DNA from: Alphaproteobacteria bacterium
GTDB lineage: Bacteria; Pseudomonadota; Alphaproteobacteria; RF32; CAG-239
DNA length: 62,786 nt
NCBI GenBank assembly: GCA_015062585.1
Contig: SUUJ01000009.1
Span: forward strand, 1-62,786
Direction of reading: 5' to 3'
A model generated the notes under the pieces. The model searched no databases, was not told the origin of the DNA, and worked only from the letters and a program-made list of their open reading frames with translations. Both the position numbers and the translations under genes were made by a program. Position 1 is the stretch's first letter. Each line of letters starts with the position of its first letter. Below, piece by piece: positions 16,896-26,397 of this stretch.

Positions 16896-17999
16896 TCAGT
16901 GTACCTGTGTATATTCGCCATTTTTGACCTGATACAAAGAATATTCACCCGATTTTACGGCAGTTCCGTTTTCAAAACCGCTCATTCCCCAAGGCATTTC
17001 ATATTCTTTGGTATTTATTTCATTATACACTTTATCAAAATTTATACTTTGAGCATTTTGAACTGCTTGCGCCCACAAATTTACGGCAGCATATCCATAC
17101 ACACCCAAACCTTTAGGTTCTTTCCCTTTTATACGAAGTTCAACCAATTTTTCGGTAAAACTCGGCTCGTCTTTAATATTTTTGTACGAAAAGAAATAAA
17201 CCCCTTCAACAAAATTACCCAACTCACGATACAAATGTCCTGTTGCCATATAGGCATCTACAAATATATTAGCTTTTGCATCTTCCTCTTGAATATTTTG
17301 AATTATACGAGCAACCGGCTCGGCATTACCCAACACATAGACAACCTGATTATTTATCAAAATTTCTTCCACCAATTTTTCATAATCATCATACGAAGAC
17401 ATATCAAACAAAGTCAATCCGTACAACCCCTTTGTATTAAACAAAACTTGTGTGGCAAAAGCCGTTTCCATAGTCTTCGGTATCGAACTGTCATATACAA
17501 CCGCCAAATTTTTGCCAACCATATTTTCTTCATAATATTTTACAAAAACTTCTGCTTGATTACTCATCAAACCGCCGATTTTAACCAAACCTTTATTGGC
17601 TGTACTGCGCTGTTTTTCATCCAACGGCATCGGATAAATTCTCAATACCCCATTTTGCGAATATATTTTAGAAACTTCCTCAAACATATTATCACAAAAC
17701 GGACCGATTAACAAATCAACTCTGTCATTTTTTGATGAATTAAGCGCAATCATTTGAGCTGTTGATATCGAAAAAGCATCTTCGCAACGATCATCAATTG
17801 TTATCAAATTAAGTTTATCACCCAACAAACCGCCTTTTTCATTTATTATATCGACGGCTATCTGAGCACCTTCTGCAATTTCGTTACCGAAATGGCTCAT
17901 TTTTCCGATTTTTGGTGCAACAACGGCAATATTGGCGGCATAAGTTTCAGATATTGCCGACATTATCAAAAAAAGCATTAAAAAGCGAATAAACTTCAT
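16896..17999 (-). CDS. Periplasmic ligand-binding protein (branched-chain amino acid/LivK-like)
   Basis: Type I periplasmic binding fold of the Leu/Ile/Val-binding or LpoA-like superfamily. Signal peptide to about residue 21 (ETYA), then the opening [50 protein letters not shown], typical of the family, and later [16 protein letters not shown]. Length is 367 residues. No ABC permease or ATPase genes are nearby, so the transporter is elsewhere or it acts as a sensor or envelope protein. Its ligand cannot be told from sequence. Confidence 0.82.
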   Translation of the reverse strand: MKFIRFLMLFLIMSAISETYAANIAVVAPKIGKMSHFGNEIAEGAQIAVDIINEKGGLLGDKLNLITIDDRCEDAFSISTAQMIALNSSKNDRVDLLIGPFCDNMFEEVSKIYSQNGVLRIYPMPLDEKQRSTANKGLVKIGGLMSNQAEVFVKYYEENMVGKNLAVVYDSSIPKTMETAFATQVLFNTKGLYGLTLFDMSSYDDYEKLVEEILINNQVVYVLGNAEPVARIIQNIQEEDAKANIFVDAYMATGHLYRELGNFVEGVYFFSYKNIKDEPSFTEKLVELRIKGKEPKGLGVYGYAAVNLWAQAVQNAQSINFDKVYNEINTKEYEMPWGMSGFENGTAVKSGEYSLYQVKNGEYTQVH

Positions 18000-18091
18000 A
18001 CACCAAAATCTCTTAGTTTAAACAAAGACACGGAATATTAGCATTTTATTTGCTATTTGCAACAAATTTTATAAATAATATCGACAAAATA

Positions 18092-18121
18092 TTGACTTAC
18101 ACAAATAAACTCATACAATAT
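18092..18121 (+). promoter_or_regulatory. Promoter ahead of the M14-like gene and uvrA
   Basis: TTGACT, an 18-nt spacer, and CAATAT, about 32 nt before the ATG at 18153, in the divergent gap shared with the binding-protein gene. No GTTC-N7-GTTC alphaproteobacterial LexA box was seen. Confidence 0.45.
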
Positions 18122-18152
18122 CGCAAGAAAATAAACAATAAACGGAATAACA

Positions 18153-18878
18153 ATGATATCAAAAAAATACACTTTCAAATCAGAAAAAAACGGACCATCG
18201 GTTTTAATTTTGGGCTCAATTTACAATGATGAACAAACCCCGACCAAAGCCGTATATATGGTTTTAGAAAAATTTGCATCCAAATCTCTTACTCCGTTAA
18301 AAGGAAGTGTTTCTTTTATTCCCGTATGTGAACAAAACTGCAAACAACAACTCAATAGCGAGTTAATCGAACATATAAACAATGCCGATATCATTCTTGA
18401 TTTACGCTCCGCAACAATATCTGCTTCACAACCGTTTATTCTTGTTGGTAATAGCGATGAAACAACTAAAAAAATATCATCCGCACTCAACATAAAATAC
18501 CTTGTCAAACATTCCTTACCTACCGACAGTTTGGCAAAATCTTATCTTATCATCAATTGCGGTGAAGATAACTCTGACCAAACATTGCAAACCGCATATT
18601 ACAGCATTTTAAGTGCATTACTTTGCTTAGATATGCTTCAGGGCTATCCGTCTCAACCGGTTAAACAAACTTTTATAAATATCAATAAAATATACACCAA
18701 AAGCAAAGGCGGAACTTTAGCACAAAGTTTCAACAGTTTTGACAAAGTGTCAAAAGGCGAAACTTTAGTAAATTATATTGACGGTACTTGTGAAATATGT
18801 CAAAACGATGCATATATAATTTTACCTCAAACCGATAACGAGTGGTTTTATCTCGGCACGGCAGCAGACAATTTCTGA
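18153..18878 (+). CDS. Succinylglutamate desuccinylase/aspartoacylase-like protein, probably inactive
   Basis: The first 90 residues follow the M14 AstE/AspA pattern: NGPSVLILGSIYNDE in place of G-G-x-H-G-D-E, LKGSVSFIPV in place of the L-x-G-x-v-x-i-P strand, and NNADIILDLRSAT in place of the D-L-H segment. Both zinc-ligand histidines appear replaced (Tyr at 24, Arg at 85), while Glu 27 is kept, so hydrolysis is unlikely. The C-terminal half has a barrel-like domain (GGTLAQSFNSFDKVSKGETLVNYIDG). Length is 241 residues. uvrA starts 15 nt downstream. The family call is by motif pattern only. Confidence 0.6.
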   Translation: MISKKYTFKSEKNGPSVLILGSIYNDEQTPTKAVYMVLEKFASKSLTPLKGSVSFIPVCEQNCKQQLNSELIEHINNADIILDLRSATISASQPFILVGNSDETTKKISSALNIKYLVKHSLPTDSLAKSYLIINCGEDNSDQTLQTAYYSILSALLCLDMLQGYPSQPVKQTFININKIYTKSKGGTLAQSFNSFDKVSKGETLVNYIDGTCEICQNDAYIILPQTDNEWFYLGTAADNF

Positions 18879-18893
18879 CATTAGGATAAAAAA

Positions 18894-21701
18894 ATGGCAC
18901 ATGATTTTATCGAAATAAAAGGCGCAAGAGAACACAACTTAAAAAACATATCCGTAAACATTCCAAAGAACAAACTTACGGTTATTACCGGTTTATCCGG
19001 TTCGGGAAAATCATCTCTTGCCTTTGATACAATCTATGCCGAAGGTCAAAGACGCTATGTCGAAAGCCTATCCTCCTATGCTCGTCAATTTTTAGATTTA
19101 ATGAAAAAGCCCGATGTAGATTCTATCGAAGGTCTTTCTCCGGCAATTTCCATCGAGCAAAAAACCACTTCACACAATCCTCGATCAACTGTCGGCACCA
19201 TTACCGAAATATATGACTATATGCGTCTTTTGTGGGCTCGTGTCGGCACGCCCTATTCTCCGGCGACCGGCCTTCCCATCGAAAGCCAAACCGTATCACA
19301 AATGGTAGACAAACTTTTGGAATATCCCGAAGGCACAAAATTTATCCTTTTGGCTCCTATTGTTCGTGGTAAAAAAGGCGAATACAAAAAAGAATTTGAA
19401 ACTTTGCAAAAACAAGGTTATCAACGAGTAAAAATCGACGGCGAAATATACGATTTGGAAGAACTGCCGGAACTAAACAAAAATCAAAAACACGATATCG
19501 AAGTTGTCGTAGATAGAATAATTATCAAAGACGGTATTGCCGAGCGCCTAAGCCAATCTTTTGAAACAATCTTAAAATTAAGTGACGGATTAGCCTTTGT
19601 TGAAAATGCCTCGACTAAAGAACAACTGACATTTTCTTCCAAATTTGCCTGTCCTGTATCAGGCTTTACCTTAGAGGAAATCGAGCCTCGCTTATTCTCA
19701 TTTAACAATCCTTACGGAGCTTGCCCGCATTGTGACGGTATCGGCGCTAAACTTTATATGGATCCGTTGCTTGTCGTACCCAATACCAATTTATCAATTT
19801 CACAAGGTGCTGTTGCTCCTTGGTATAACCGTCGTCATGGCTTTTTTACCGACGCCCTTACTTCGTTATGTCGCTATTTAAACATATCTGAAAATACACC
19901 TTGGAAAAACTTACCCAAACGCGCCCAAGATGTAATTTTATATGGTTCTGATGACGAACCTGTTCCCATGCAGTTTCCTCATTTTCAAACCTATAAACCT
20001 TTTGAAGGTGTAATTCCTAATATGGAGCGTCGTTTTTTAGAAACAGATTCTCCTGCCACCAGTGAGGAACTTGCTCGCTATCAATCAGCTGCCCCTTGTG
20101 AATTTTGTCATGGCAAGCGCCTAAAACCGGAAGCCTTATGTGTCAAAATTGCCGGACTTGACATTATGGATGTCACCGAAATGTCGATAAAAAAAGCGCT
20201 TCTTTGGTTTAACGGAATTTTACCCAACCTCACGCCCAAAAAACAAGAAATAGCAGCTAAAATAATCAAAGAAATTTGTGAAAGATTAAGTTTCTTAAAC
20301 AATGTCGGATTAGAATATCTGACCCTTTCCCGTCAATCAGGTTCTTTATCCGGTGGCGAAGCTCAACGCATTCGTTTAGCCAGCCAAATCGGTACCGGAC
20401 TTACCGGCGTTTTATATGTCTTGGACGAACCCTCAATCGGACTTCATCAACGCGACAATAATCGCCTTATTGAAACCTTAAATCGCCTGCGTGATATCGG
20501 TAATTCGGTTATTGTAGTCGAACACGACGAAGATGCTATTCGCTCGGCTGACTTTATTATCGACATTGGCCCCAAAGCCGGCTCCGAAGGCGGTCAAATT
20601 ATGGCTTCCGGCGAATTAAAAGATATCTTAAAATCAAACTCTATCACTTCTCAATACTTAAACGGTATAAAAAAGATAGAAGTTCCTCAAACCAGACGCA
20701 AAGGCAACGGCAAATTTATCGAATTAAAAGGTGCCAAAACCAACAATTTGAAAAATGTCGATGTCAAAATTCCTTTGGGAACTTTAACTTGTGTTACCGG
20801 CGTTTCCGGTGGCGGTAAATCATCACTGATTTTAGAAACCTTATGCAAAGCCTTAGAAAAAGAAATCAACGGTTCACGCATTCATGGTGCTATCTATGAC
20901 AAAATAATCGGCGCTGACAATATTGATAAAATAATAAATATTGATCAATCACCAATCGGACGCACTCCTCGTTCCAATCCGGCAACCTACACCGGCGTAT
21001 TTACCAATATTCGCGATTGGTATGCCGCCCTGCCCGAAGCCAAAGCCCGAGGTTATACCGCCAGTCGTTTCTCATTCAATGTTGCCGGCGGTCGCTGTGA
21101 AGCTTGTAAAGGCGACGGCGTAACCAAAATCGAAATGCACTTCTTACCCGATGTTTATGTTGAATGTGATGTATGTAAAGGCACTCGTTTTAATCGCGAA
21201 ACTTTAGAAGTAAAATACAAAGACAAATCAATTGCCGATGTTTTAGATATGACCATTGACGAAGCTTATAAATTCTTTGAAAACATACCATCTATCAAGA
21301 ACAAACTCGATTTGTTGCGTCGTGTAGGCTTAGGTTATGTAAAACTCGGTCAACCGGCAACCACTTTATCCGGCGGCGAAGCTCAGCGCATAAAACTATC
21401 CAAAGAATTATCAAAACGAGCTACCGGCAAAACCTTATACATACTTGATGAACCAACCACCGGACTTCACTTTGAAGATATCAACAAATTGCTTAAAATA
21501 TTGCATTCTCTTGTTGAACAAGGCAATTCCTTGATTGTGATTGAGCATAATTTAGATGTTATCAAAACCGCCGATTATATCATCGATATCGGTCCCGAAG
21601 GCGGTGACAACGGCGGTCAAATAATTGCCAAAGGCACACCTGAAGAAGTAGCCAAATCCGACATCAGCTATACCGCAAAATTTTTAAGAGAAAAACTGTA
21701 A
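18894..21701 (+). CDS. uvrA: Excinuclease ABC subunit A
   Basis: Damage-recognition ATPase of nucleotide excision repair, 935 residues. Two ABC modules: Walker [10 protein letters not shown] (about 33-41) and GVSGGGKSS (about 640), signature LSGGEAQRI in both halves, Walker [16 protein letters not shown] and [15 protein letters not shown]. Zinc-binding cysteine motifs are CPHCDGIG...CEFCHGKRL and CEACKGDG...CDVCKGTRF. It may share a transcript with the small upstream gene. It converges on the next gene with only 3 nt between stops. Confidence 0.98.
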   Translation: MAHDFIEIKGAREHNLKNISVNIPKNKLTVITGLSGSGKSSLAFDTIYAEGQRRYVESLSSYARQFLDLMKKPDVDSIEGLSPAISIEQKTTSHNPRSTVGTITEIYDYMRLLWARVGTPYSPATGLPIESQTVSQMVDKLLEYPEGTKFILLAPIVRGKKGEYKKEFETLQKQGYQRVKIDGEIYDLEELPELNKNQKHDIEVVVDRIIIKDGIAERLSQSFETILKLSDGLAFVENASTKEQLTFSSKFACPVSGFTLEEIEPRLFSFNNPYGACPHCDGIGAKLYMDPLLVVPNTNLSISQGAVAPWYNRRHGFFTDALTSLCRYLNISENTPWKNLPKRAQDVILYGSDDEPVPMQFPHFQTYKPFEGVIPNMERRFLETDSPATSEELARYQSAAPCEFCHGKRLKPEALCVKIAGLDIMDVTEMSIKKALLWFNGILPNLTPKKQEIAAKIIKEICERLSFLNNVGLEYLTLSRQSGSLSGGEAQRIRLASQIGTGLTGVLYVLDEPSIGLHQRDNNRLIETLNRLRDIGNSVIVVEHDEDAIRSADFIIDIGPKAGSEGGQIMASGELKDILKSNSITSQYLNGIKKIEVPQTRRKGNGKFIELKGAKTNNLKNVDVKIPLGTLTCVTGVSGGGKSSLILETLCKALEKEINGSRIHGAIYDKIIGADNIDKIINIDQSPIGRTPRSNPATYTGVFTNIRDWYAALPEAKARGYTASRFSFNVAGGRCEACKGDGVTKIEMHFLPDVYVECDVCKGTRFNRETLEVKYKDKSIADVLDMTIDEAYKFFENIPSIKNKLDLLRRVGLGYVKLGQPATTLSGGEAQRIKLSKELSKRATGKTLYILDEPTTGLHFEDINKLLKILHSLVEQGNSLIVIEHNLDVIKTADYIIDIGPEGGDNGGQIIAKGTPEEVAKSDISYTAKFLREKL

Positions 21702-21704
21702 GAT

Positions 21705-23576
21705 TTATCGGGAGGGTGCTTTTGTTAAATTTTTTAAGCGGTCTAAATTCCAATTCTCTATTCCGCCAAATATTTGCTTATACAAAGAATATGATTTTCC
21801 GAGATTTTCTGCCATTTTTTTGGCTTTTTCTTTGTCATTCGAAAACTTAACCAGTGTTTTTTGTATTTTTTTAACACCTGCTTCATCATATCGATATTGT
21901 TTGACAACATCACTTAGCATTCTATTCATATTGTCTTCAAAAGACTTATTATTTCCTGCATTATTTTTAGCATATTCTTCCACAATTGCCAAAACGACCT
22001 TTTCATCCATTTTGACACTGTTGGTTCTTTCACCAAACAAATTTGTGTTTGTAACATCAAGTCCTTGCAGTGAAGCATTGCGCTTGAGCAATTCCAATAA
22101 AGTATCGGTTGGGACATTTTCTTCCGGATGTTCTGAAGCATATTTGCACAAACTATTCACATATTTTTTCAAAGATTGAATTGATACATCAGCCTTTTCT
22201 GCATCAATATTGATAATTTTATCTTTAGGATCGACCACTTGAACTGTTTCATCCGTTTTTGCTTGTTCAAGACTTTTTCTATGCTCCAAATATTCTTCAT
22301 AAGTAACAGGTTCATCCCTTTCTTCTGTTGCTTTTCTTTCTTCATTTTCAGATAACAAAACACCATTTGCTTTATCATTTAAGGCTTTTTCAAAAGTTTC
22401 GTTCAAGCGATGATTAAACTGATTTAATAAAAGTTTTCCTTTTCCGCTATAATTTTGCGAAGACAATGTTGTTGTAAGTTCAGCCACATCTTTTTCGGTA
22501 TAATCATAATTTGCAACAATATAAGTTGCCAAATCATACATCATTTTTTCAACACTGTCTCTTCCGGCTGTTTTCTTATTGTTATGCCTGATAAATCGAG
22601 TATATTCTTCAAAAATAGTCTTAACAGCTTCTTGGTTTGGCCTGCCGTCTTCACTATTTGTTGACGATTTATCAATCAATTTTTTCAACAAATTTTTAGA
22701 ATTTTTATCGTCAATATTTTTTCTTAAAGTAAGATAAGTACAAGCATTATCCTTAACATCATCAACTGATAGTGTATCCAAAAAATCAATAAAACCATGT
22801 TGCAATCTTACATACATTGACAGCTCATTTTTGTTGCGTCCGTCCTTGGATAATAAACAAGCTAATCTGTAAGCATTCAATCTTACGGTATCCATTTCCT
22901 CGGCTAATTCAGCAGGATCGAACTGAACCAATTTATCTAATGCCTCCTCAGAAAAACATTTTACCGAAACACCGTCAACTTTTTTCTCTTTTTTGTGATG
23001 ATTACTTCTGACTAAATACAACAAATATTTCATCTTAGTAGCAGAAGTTAACGGTTGAGTTCTAACAATTCTGGCAATTGCATCCAATCCATCATTTAAA
23101 AATCTGGCCCCTCCGACATAAGTAAGTTCATTTTTATAGTCAATTACAACTTTACCATTAGCATTTTTAAAAATCTTTTTGCCATGTTTTGTATAAAAAT
23201 CCTCATCATAATTGCCTTCCAATTTGCCGTCAAAATGCTTATAAAGGACGCCATCCTTATCTTTGCGCAACTCCTGATGATAAAGTTTGAATATTTTCCA
23301 TAAAATACGACCTGAAAGATGTTTTTTATCTTCTAATGAAGTAGTATTTTTGACATAACTGTCAAATTTATCAAAAAAATCAATATATGCTTCTCTGCTT
23401 CTATTTTCCAACCTTATATATTCCGGAGTTTTCTTAAATTCTTCTATAGAAGCTCCCGATCTGAAATACGCATTTCTATATGCTACCATATCAAAAGCTG
23501 ATTGAGCATATTCAGCTAACGCTTCTTCAATTTCTATTACCTTGGGATCACCGGAAAATTTAGATTCATTAGACAT
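21705..23576 (-). CDS. Large helical protein of unknown function
   Basis: No family recognised. Its 623 residues have no signal peptide or membrane segment and are rich in Lys, Glu, Asp and Asn, with predicted long helices throughout (SIQSLKKYVNSLCKYASEHPEE, KVVLAIVEEYAKNNAG). Two stretches around 330-400 and 500-570 look alike in order (KMMYDLATYIVANYDYTEKDVAELTTTL; NRMLSDVVKQYRYDEAGVKKIQKTL), suggesting an internal repeat. It is a single gene with its own upstream gap; it could be a cytoplasmic or secreted effector-like protein, but nothing proves that. Confidence 0.7.
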   Translation of the reverse strand: MSNESKFSGDPKVIEIEEALAEYAQSAFDMVAYRNAYFRSGASIEEFKKTPEYIRLENRSREAYIDFFDKFDSYVKNTTSLEDKKHLSGRILWKIFKLYHQELRKDKDGVLYKHFDGKLEGNYDEDFYTKHGKKIFKNANGKVVIDYKNELTYVGGARFLNDGLDAIARIVRTQPLTSATKMKYLLYLVRSNHHKKEKKVDGVSVKCFSEEALDKLVQFDPAELAEEMDTVRLNAYRLACLLSKDGRNKNELSMYVRLQHGFIDFLDTLSVDDVKDNACTYLTLRKNIDDKNSKNLLKKLIDKSSTNSEDGRPNQEAVKTIFEEYTRFIRHNNKKTAGRDSVEKMMYDLATYIVANYDYTEKDVAELTTTLSSQNYSGKGKLLLNQFNHRLNETFEKALNDKANGVLLSENEERKATEERDEPVTYEEYLEHRKSLEQAKTDETVQVVDPKDKIINIDAEKADVSIQSLKKYVNSLCKYASEHPEENVPTDTLLELLKRNASLQGLDVTNTNLFGERTNSVKMDEKVVLAIVEEYAKNNAGNNKSFEDNMNRMLSDVVKQYRYDEAGVKKIQKTLVKFSNDKEKAKKMAENLGKSYSLYKQIFGGIENWNLDRLKNLTKAPSR

Positions 23577-23654
23577 TACTGTTACTTTCTTGAAACATCA
23601 ATCAAAAAACATTAAACACATAATATCACTTTTTTTGTATAAAAACAAGATAAA

Positions 23655-23720
23655 ATAATGCTCGGATTGGTGAGCAAAATAAGGACGCAAAATATAAATC
23701 CCACCAAATCCGAGCACTTT
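23655..23720 (-). terminator. Long-loop hairpin downstream of fadL copy 1
   Basis: TGCTCGGATTGGTG pairs with CACCAAATCCGAGCA around a loop of about 30 nt; on the minus strand it is followed by a T-rich tract (ATTATTTTATCTTGTTTTT). It probably ends the fadL transcript, although the loop is larger than usual. Confidence 0.55.
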
Positions 23721-23777
23721 TCTAAAACGGGAGCAATAAAACGAAGTAACATTGCCGCCGTTAAGAAACTTTTTTTA

Positions 23778-25028
23778 TTAGAACTTGTAGTTCAAAGACA
23801 AGCCCCACATCTTAACCGAGTTTTCATATTCGGCTGATACACCACGAGATGTCGGTGCAGGATGTCCGTTATCAATGTCAATCTTAGCCTCTTTAGCTTG
23901 AATATAGGTGAATCCCATATCAAAGGTTAAGTTTTCATTGTATTTGTATTCAAGACCGGTTGAATACCAAATGCGTCTGGAATCAGGAATACGCGGAGTA
24001 CGATAATCCATTTTAACGGCAGCATCATCATAAGCCAAACCTAAACGAAGCTTCCATTGGTCATCAATTTGATAAGAAGCACCGATAGCGTAGAAATTAG
24101 CATCTTCCCAATGCTCAGGAGTTGAGCTAAACATACCGCCTCTTTCTTGACCATAGATATCAATAGAGTCAAAAGAATTCCAAAATACGCGTTGATATTC
24201 AGCCATAACCGCCCATTTGTCATTGATTTCGTGATAAGCACCAACTGAGAATAATGCCGGAGTATCAATACGAGCAGTAATATCTTGGTTATAAATAGGA
24301 TTATATAGTGAAGGCATATTAGGAGATTCGATTTCGCCTTTTAATTTGTGGTTGATTTCACTGCGATAGTTTACACCAAAACGAGTTTTATCACTGAGTT
24401 CATACAAAGCACTCAATTGGTAACCGACATCAACGGTATCACCTTGCAAAGCAACTCCGGCAGTACCGTAAGCACCGGTAGAAGTTAATCTTGCTTTGAA
24501 GTATTGGATAGGCAAGCCTGCACCCAAAGACAATTTGTCAGTAGCTTTATAAGCAATCATCGGTGTTGTAGTCACAGCAGTAACTTTTGAAGTTGCACCA
24601 TGATCAGCACCCGCCCAACGAGCATCATATTTGGTAACCATACCGAAAGGAACATTGATACCAAGACCAAATGTATATTTGTCGTTGATTTGTTGTGAAT
24701 AAGACATATTCGGAGCAATAGCCGAGTGTACGATGTTATGAACATCAGAAGTTTCTCCGGGATTAACCGAACTCTTGTTTTTAATATTGTGAGCAGAAGC
24801 TTCCGGAGCAATATATGTACCGCCGATATTAAATTGTTTGCCTTTGTGACGAGTAAGACCGGCAGCATTAAAATAAGCATAAGAGTTGTTTTCTGCACCG
24901 GCAGTAGCACCGGCAAAAGCATTTCCCATAGCAGCTGCAGACTGTTCACGAAGATGGAAACCTGCTGCATTTGCGTTTGCAATGGCCATAACAGAAGCCA
25001 AAGCTGTAAATGTAAGAAGTTTTTTCAT
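23778..25028 (-). CDS. FadL/OmpP1-type outer-membrane transporter (copy 1)
   Basis: Outer-membrane beta-barrel that takes up long-chain fatty acids or other hydrophobic compounds. Start at MKKLLTFTALASVMAIANANA because AAGGA lies 9 nt upstream; a longer frame exists. The mature protein begins AGFHLREQSAAAMGNAFAGATAG, the typical FadL N-terminus that plugs the barrel, and ends with NYKF, the C-terminal Phe used by the BAM complex. Length is 416 residues. It is closely similar to the copy 4.5 kb away in opposite orientation. The shared TCAATCGATTGA site lies 63 nt upstream. Confidence 0.93.
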   Translation of the reverse strand: MKKLLTFTALASVMAIANANAAGFHLREQSAAAMGNAFAGATAGAENNSYAYFNAAGLTRHKGKQFNIGGTYIAPEASAHNIKNKSSVNPGETSDVHNIVHSAIAPNMSYSQQINDKYTFGLGINVPFGMVTKYDARWAGADHGATSKVTAVTTTPMIAYKATDKLSLGAGLPIQYFKARLTSTGAYGTAGVALQGDTVDVGYQLSALYELSDKTRFGVNYRSEINHKLKGEIESPNMPSLYNPIYNQDITARIDTPALFSVGAYHEINDKWAVMAEYQRVFWNSFDSIDIYGQERGGMFSSTPEHWEDANFYAIGASYQIDDQWKLRLGLAYDDAAVKMDYRTPRIPDSRRIWYSTGLEYKYNENLTFDMGFTYIQAKEAKIDIDNGHPAPTSRGVSAEYENSVKMWGLSLNYKF

Positions 25029-25090
25029 AAATAAAAATCCTTTTTGTTTAACTACGAAAGTCGTTATAACACAAAAAAATAAAAAATCAA

Positions 25091-25102
25091 TCAATCGATT
25101 GA
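25091..25102. promoter_or_regulatory. Palindromic operator, site A (fadL copy 1)
   Basis: TCAATCGATTGA, a perfect 12-bp palindrome; read toward fadL it extends to TTCAATCGATTGATTGATT. It lies about 63 nt before the fadL ATG, with a TTGATT box directly next to it. Identical sites occur upstream of aas/tetR and of fadL copy 2. Confidence 0.7.
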
Positions 25103-25316
25103 ATTATTTTTCAACTATTTTAAATTGTCATTATTTTTCAAAAACTTAGATTGTTGAAAAAATTAAAAAAAGATAAAAATTTGATAAAAAAGCCTTTTTT
25201 TTAAGCAAAAAATATGCTATATTAGAAAAAGTGCTTGATTTTTAAGATATGAAGTGCTACAAACCAACTGATTTATTGGATTAACCTTAAAACATATATG
25301 AAAAGGGGTGATTTAA

Positions 25317-25523
25317 GTGGTTCAAGTTACTGTTATTGGTAATGATGTCGGACAATCTTTGAAAGTTTTGAAGAAAAAGATGCAACGTGAAGGTATCTTC
25401 CGCGAGATGAAACTTCGCCGTTGTCACGAAAAAAATTCTGAAAAGAAAGCTCGTCGTCAAGCTGAAGCCGTTCGTCGTGCTCGCAAACAGTTGCGCAAAC
25501 GCTTAGATACTGAAGGATTCTAA
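25317..25523 (+). CDS. rpsU: 30S ribosomal protein S21
   Basis: A 68-residue basic small-subunit protein ([35 protein letters not shown] pattern). The start is GTG, preceded by the strong SD AAAGGGGTGA. S21 fits the RNA binding site for the 16S 3' end and affects initiation. It stands alone with its own terminator. It lies between fadL copy 1 and a structured RNA candidate. Confidence 0.97.
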   Translation: MVQVTVIGNDVGQSLKVLKKKMQREGIFREMKLRRCHEKNSEKKARRQAEAVRRARKQLRKRLDTEGF

Positions 25524-25552
25524 TTTAGAGTTTTTTAGAAAACAAAAATCTT

Positions 25553-25587
25553 AAACCGTCTCATTAACTTGAGACGGTTTTGTTTTT
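25553..25587 (+). terminator. Intrinsic terminator of rpsU
   Basis: Perfect 10-bp stem AAACCGTCTC/GAGACGGTTT, loop of 8 nt, then TTGTTTTT. Confidence 0.9.
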
Positions 25588-25639
25588 GATTTAAAAATAT
25601 TCTTGCCAAATTACTTAAAATCTATTAGCCTAGATTTTG

Positions 25640-25802
25640 TAAGGGTGAGTTGCCTTTGCGGAGCTTCGAAACTCCCACAAAATAATAAGAACATCTCCTA
25701 ATGGGGAGCTGGGGATATAAGGCTTATGCTCGAATAACTCAGGCTGTTCTTGTGCAGTTTCGAACTCCCCGCCTTTTTTTAACTAAAAGGCGGTTTTGTT
25801 TT
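25640..25802 (+). ncRNA. Structured small RNA candidate (6S-like)
   Basis: There is no ORF with coding character here between rpsU and the XRE gene. The core folds as a long interrupted stem: GCGG...TTCGAAACT...CACAA (from 25658) pairs with TTGTG..AGTTTCGAA..CCCCGC (to 25772), and AAGAACA pairs with TGTTCTT, leaving a large central bubble with a CTCC/GGAG hairpin. This rod-with-bubble shape is that of 6S RNA, the RNA polymerase regulator. A possible promoter (TTGCCA near 25600) precedes and a clear terminator ends it. The 6S identity is an inference; another small RNA class is possible. Confidence 0.5.
25769..25802 (+). terminator. Intrinsic terminator of the small RNA candidate
   Basis: Nine-bp stem CCGCCTTTT/AAAAGGCGG followed by TTTTGTTTT. 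Its left arm overlaps the 3' end of the rod structure. Confidence 0.85.
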
Positions 25803-25829
25803 AACAAAATCAAACGGGAGTTTATGAAA

Positions 25830-26054
25830 ATGACAGATTCATTTCGTGCCGAAGTATTAAAAAATCTGGGCACCAATTTAAGAAAAATTCGCATAGAAAA
25901 AGGATTAACAACTGCTGATGTTGCCCTACACTGCGATTTATCACTAAATTCAATAAACGAAATTGAAAAAGGAAACAAAGTTTCTTTTACAAAATTCAAA
26001 AGATTACTTTCCTTTTACAACAAAAGATTCGAAATAGTTATAACCGATAAATAA
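25830..26054 (+). CDS. XRE-family helix-turn-helix regulator, short
   Basis: A 74-residue single-domain Cro/CI (XRE) DNA-binding protein, HipB-like: LGTNLRKIRIEKGLTTADVALHCDLSLNSINEIEKGNKVSFTKFKRLLSFYNKRFEIVI. Start MTDSF was chosen because GGGAG is 9 nt upstream; an ATG two codons earlier is only 3 nt from it. No toxin partner of HipA type is adjacent, so it is an orphan regulator or antitoxin-like protein. It sits between the small RNA terminator and a duplicated non-coding stretch. Confidence 0.85.
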   Translation: MTDSFRAEVLKNLGTNLRKIRIEKGLTTADVALHCDLSLNSINEIEKGNKVSFTKFKRLLSFYNKRFEIVITDK

Positions 26055-26060
26055 AGTCAA

Positions 26061-26176
26061 AATAAAAAACTTAAGATAATGAGGTTAATAGAAGCAAAAA
26101 AAGAAAGCTCCTACATTCTCCGTTAAGGTCGAAGAATAGTTTAGATAAAGTCAAAATAAAAAAGCCGGCGAGCGAG
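26061..26176. repeat. Direct repeat copy 1 (116 bp)
   Basis: First copy of a 116-bp sequence that recurs 147 bp downstream with one base difference (AAAGCTCC versus AAGGCTCC). It runs from AATAAAAAACTTAAG to GCCGGCGAGCGAG. No ORF. It fills most of the 338-bp gap between the XRE gene and aas. Confidence 0.9.
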
Positions 26177-26207
26177 CTTATAACATTATCAGGTTATTTT
26201 TATTATC

Positions 26208-26323
26208 AATAAAAAACTTAAGATAATGAGGTTAATAGAAGCAAAAAAAGAAGGCTCCTACATTCTCCGTTAAGGTCGAAGAATAGTTTAGATAAAGTCA
26301 AAATAAAAAAGCCGGCGAGCGAG
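26208..26323. repeat. Direct repeat copy 2 (116 bp)
   Basis: Second copy, offset by 147 bp, so the unit 26061-26207 was tandemly duplicated. Only this copy continues into a matching inverted arm. Confidence 0.9.
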
Positions 26324-26397
26324 TGTACAAAGGAAGTACATGACCGAGCCGGCTATTTGAAATTTTGGCTTTAGATAAGCTGTTATGCGACCTTAAC
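26269..26397. repeat. 129-bp imperfect inverted repeat reaching into the aas stop codon
   Basis: The left arm GTTAAGGTCG...TTTAGATAAAGTCAAAAT...AGCCGGC is mirrored by GCCGGCT...ATTTTGGCTTTAGATAA...CGACCTTAAC. The arms are about 48 nt, largely complementary, with a GTAC/GTAC sub-hairpin in the loop. The right arm contains the aas stop codon. It may work as a 3'-end structure for both convergent genes, or be a MITE-like relic. Confidence 0.8.

Noticed and set aside
16819..18893. LexA (SOS) box of the GTTC-N7-GTTC type ahead of ssb or uvrA
   Set aside because: No such pattern was seen in the gaps before ssb or the M14-like/uvrA unit; damage control of these genes cannot be claimed.
25701..25829. 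N-terminal extension of the XRE gene
   Set aside because: It would place coding sequence inside the structured RNA candidate and its terminator; the SD GGGAG supports the later ATG.
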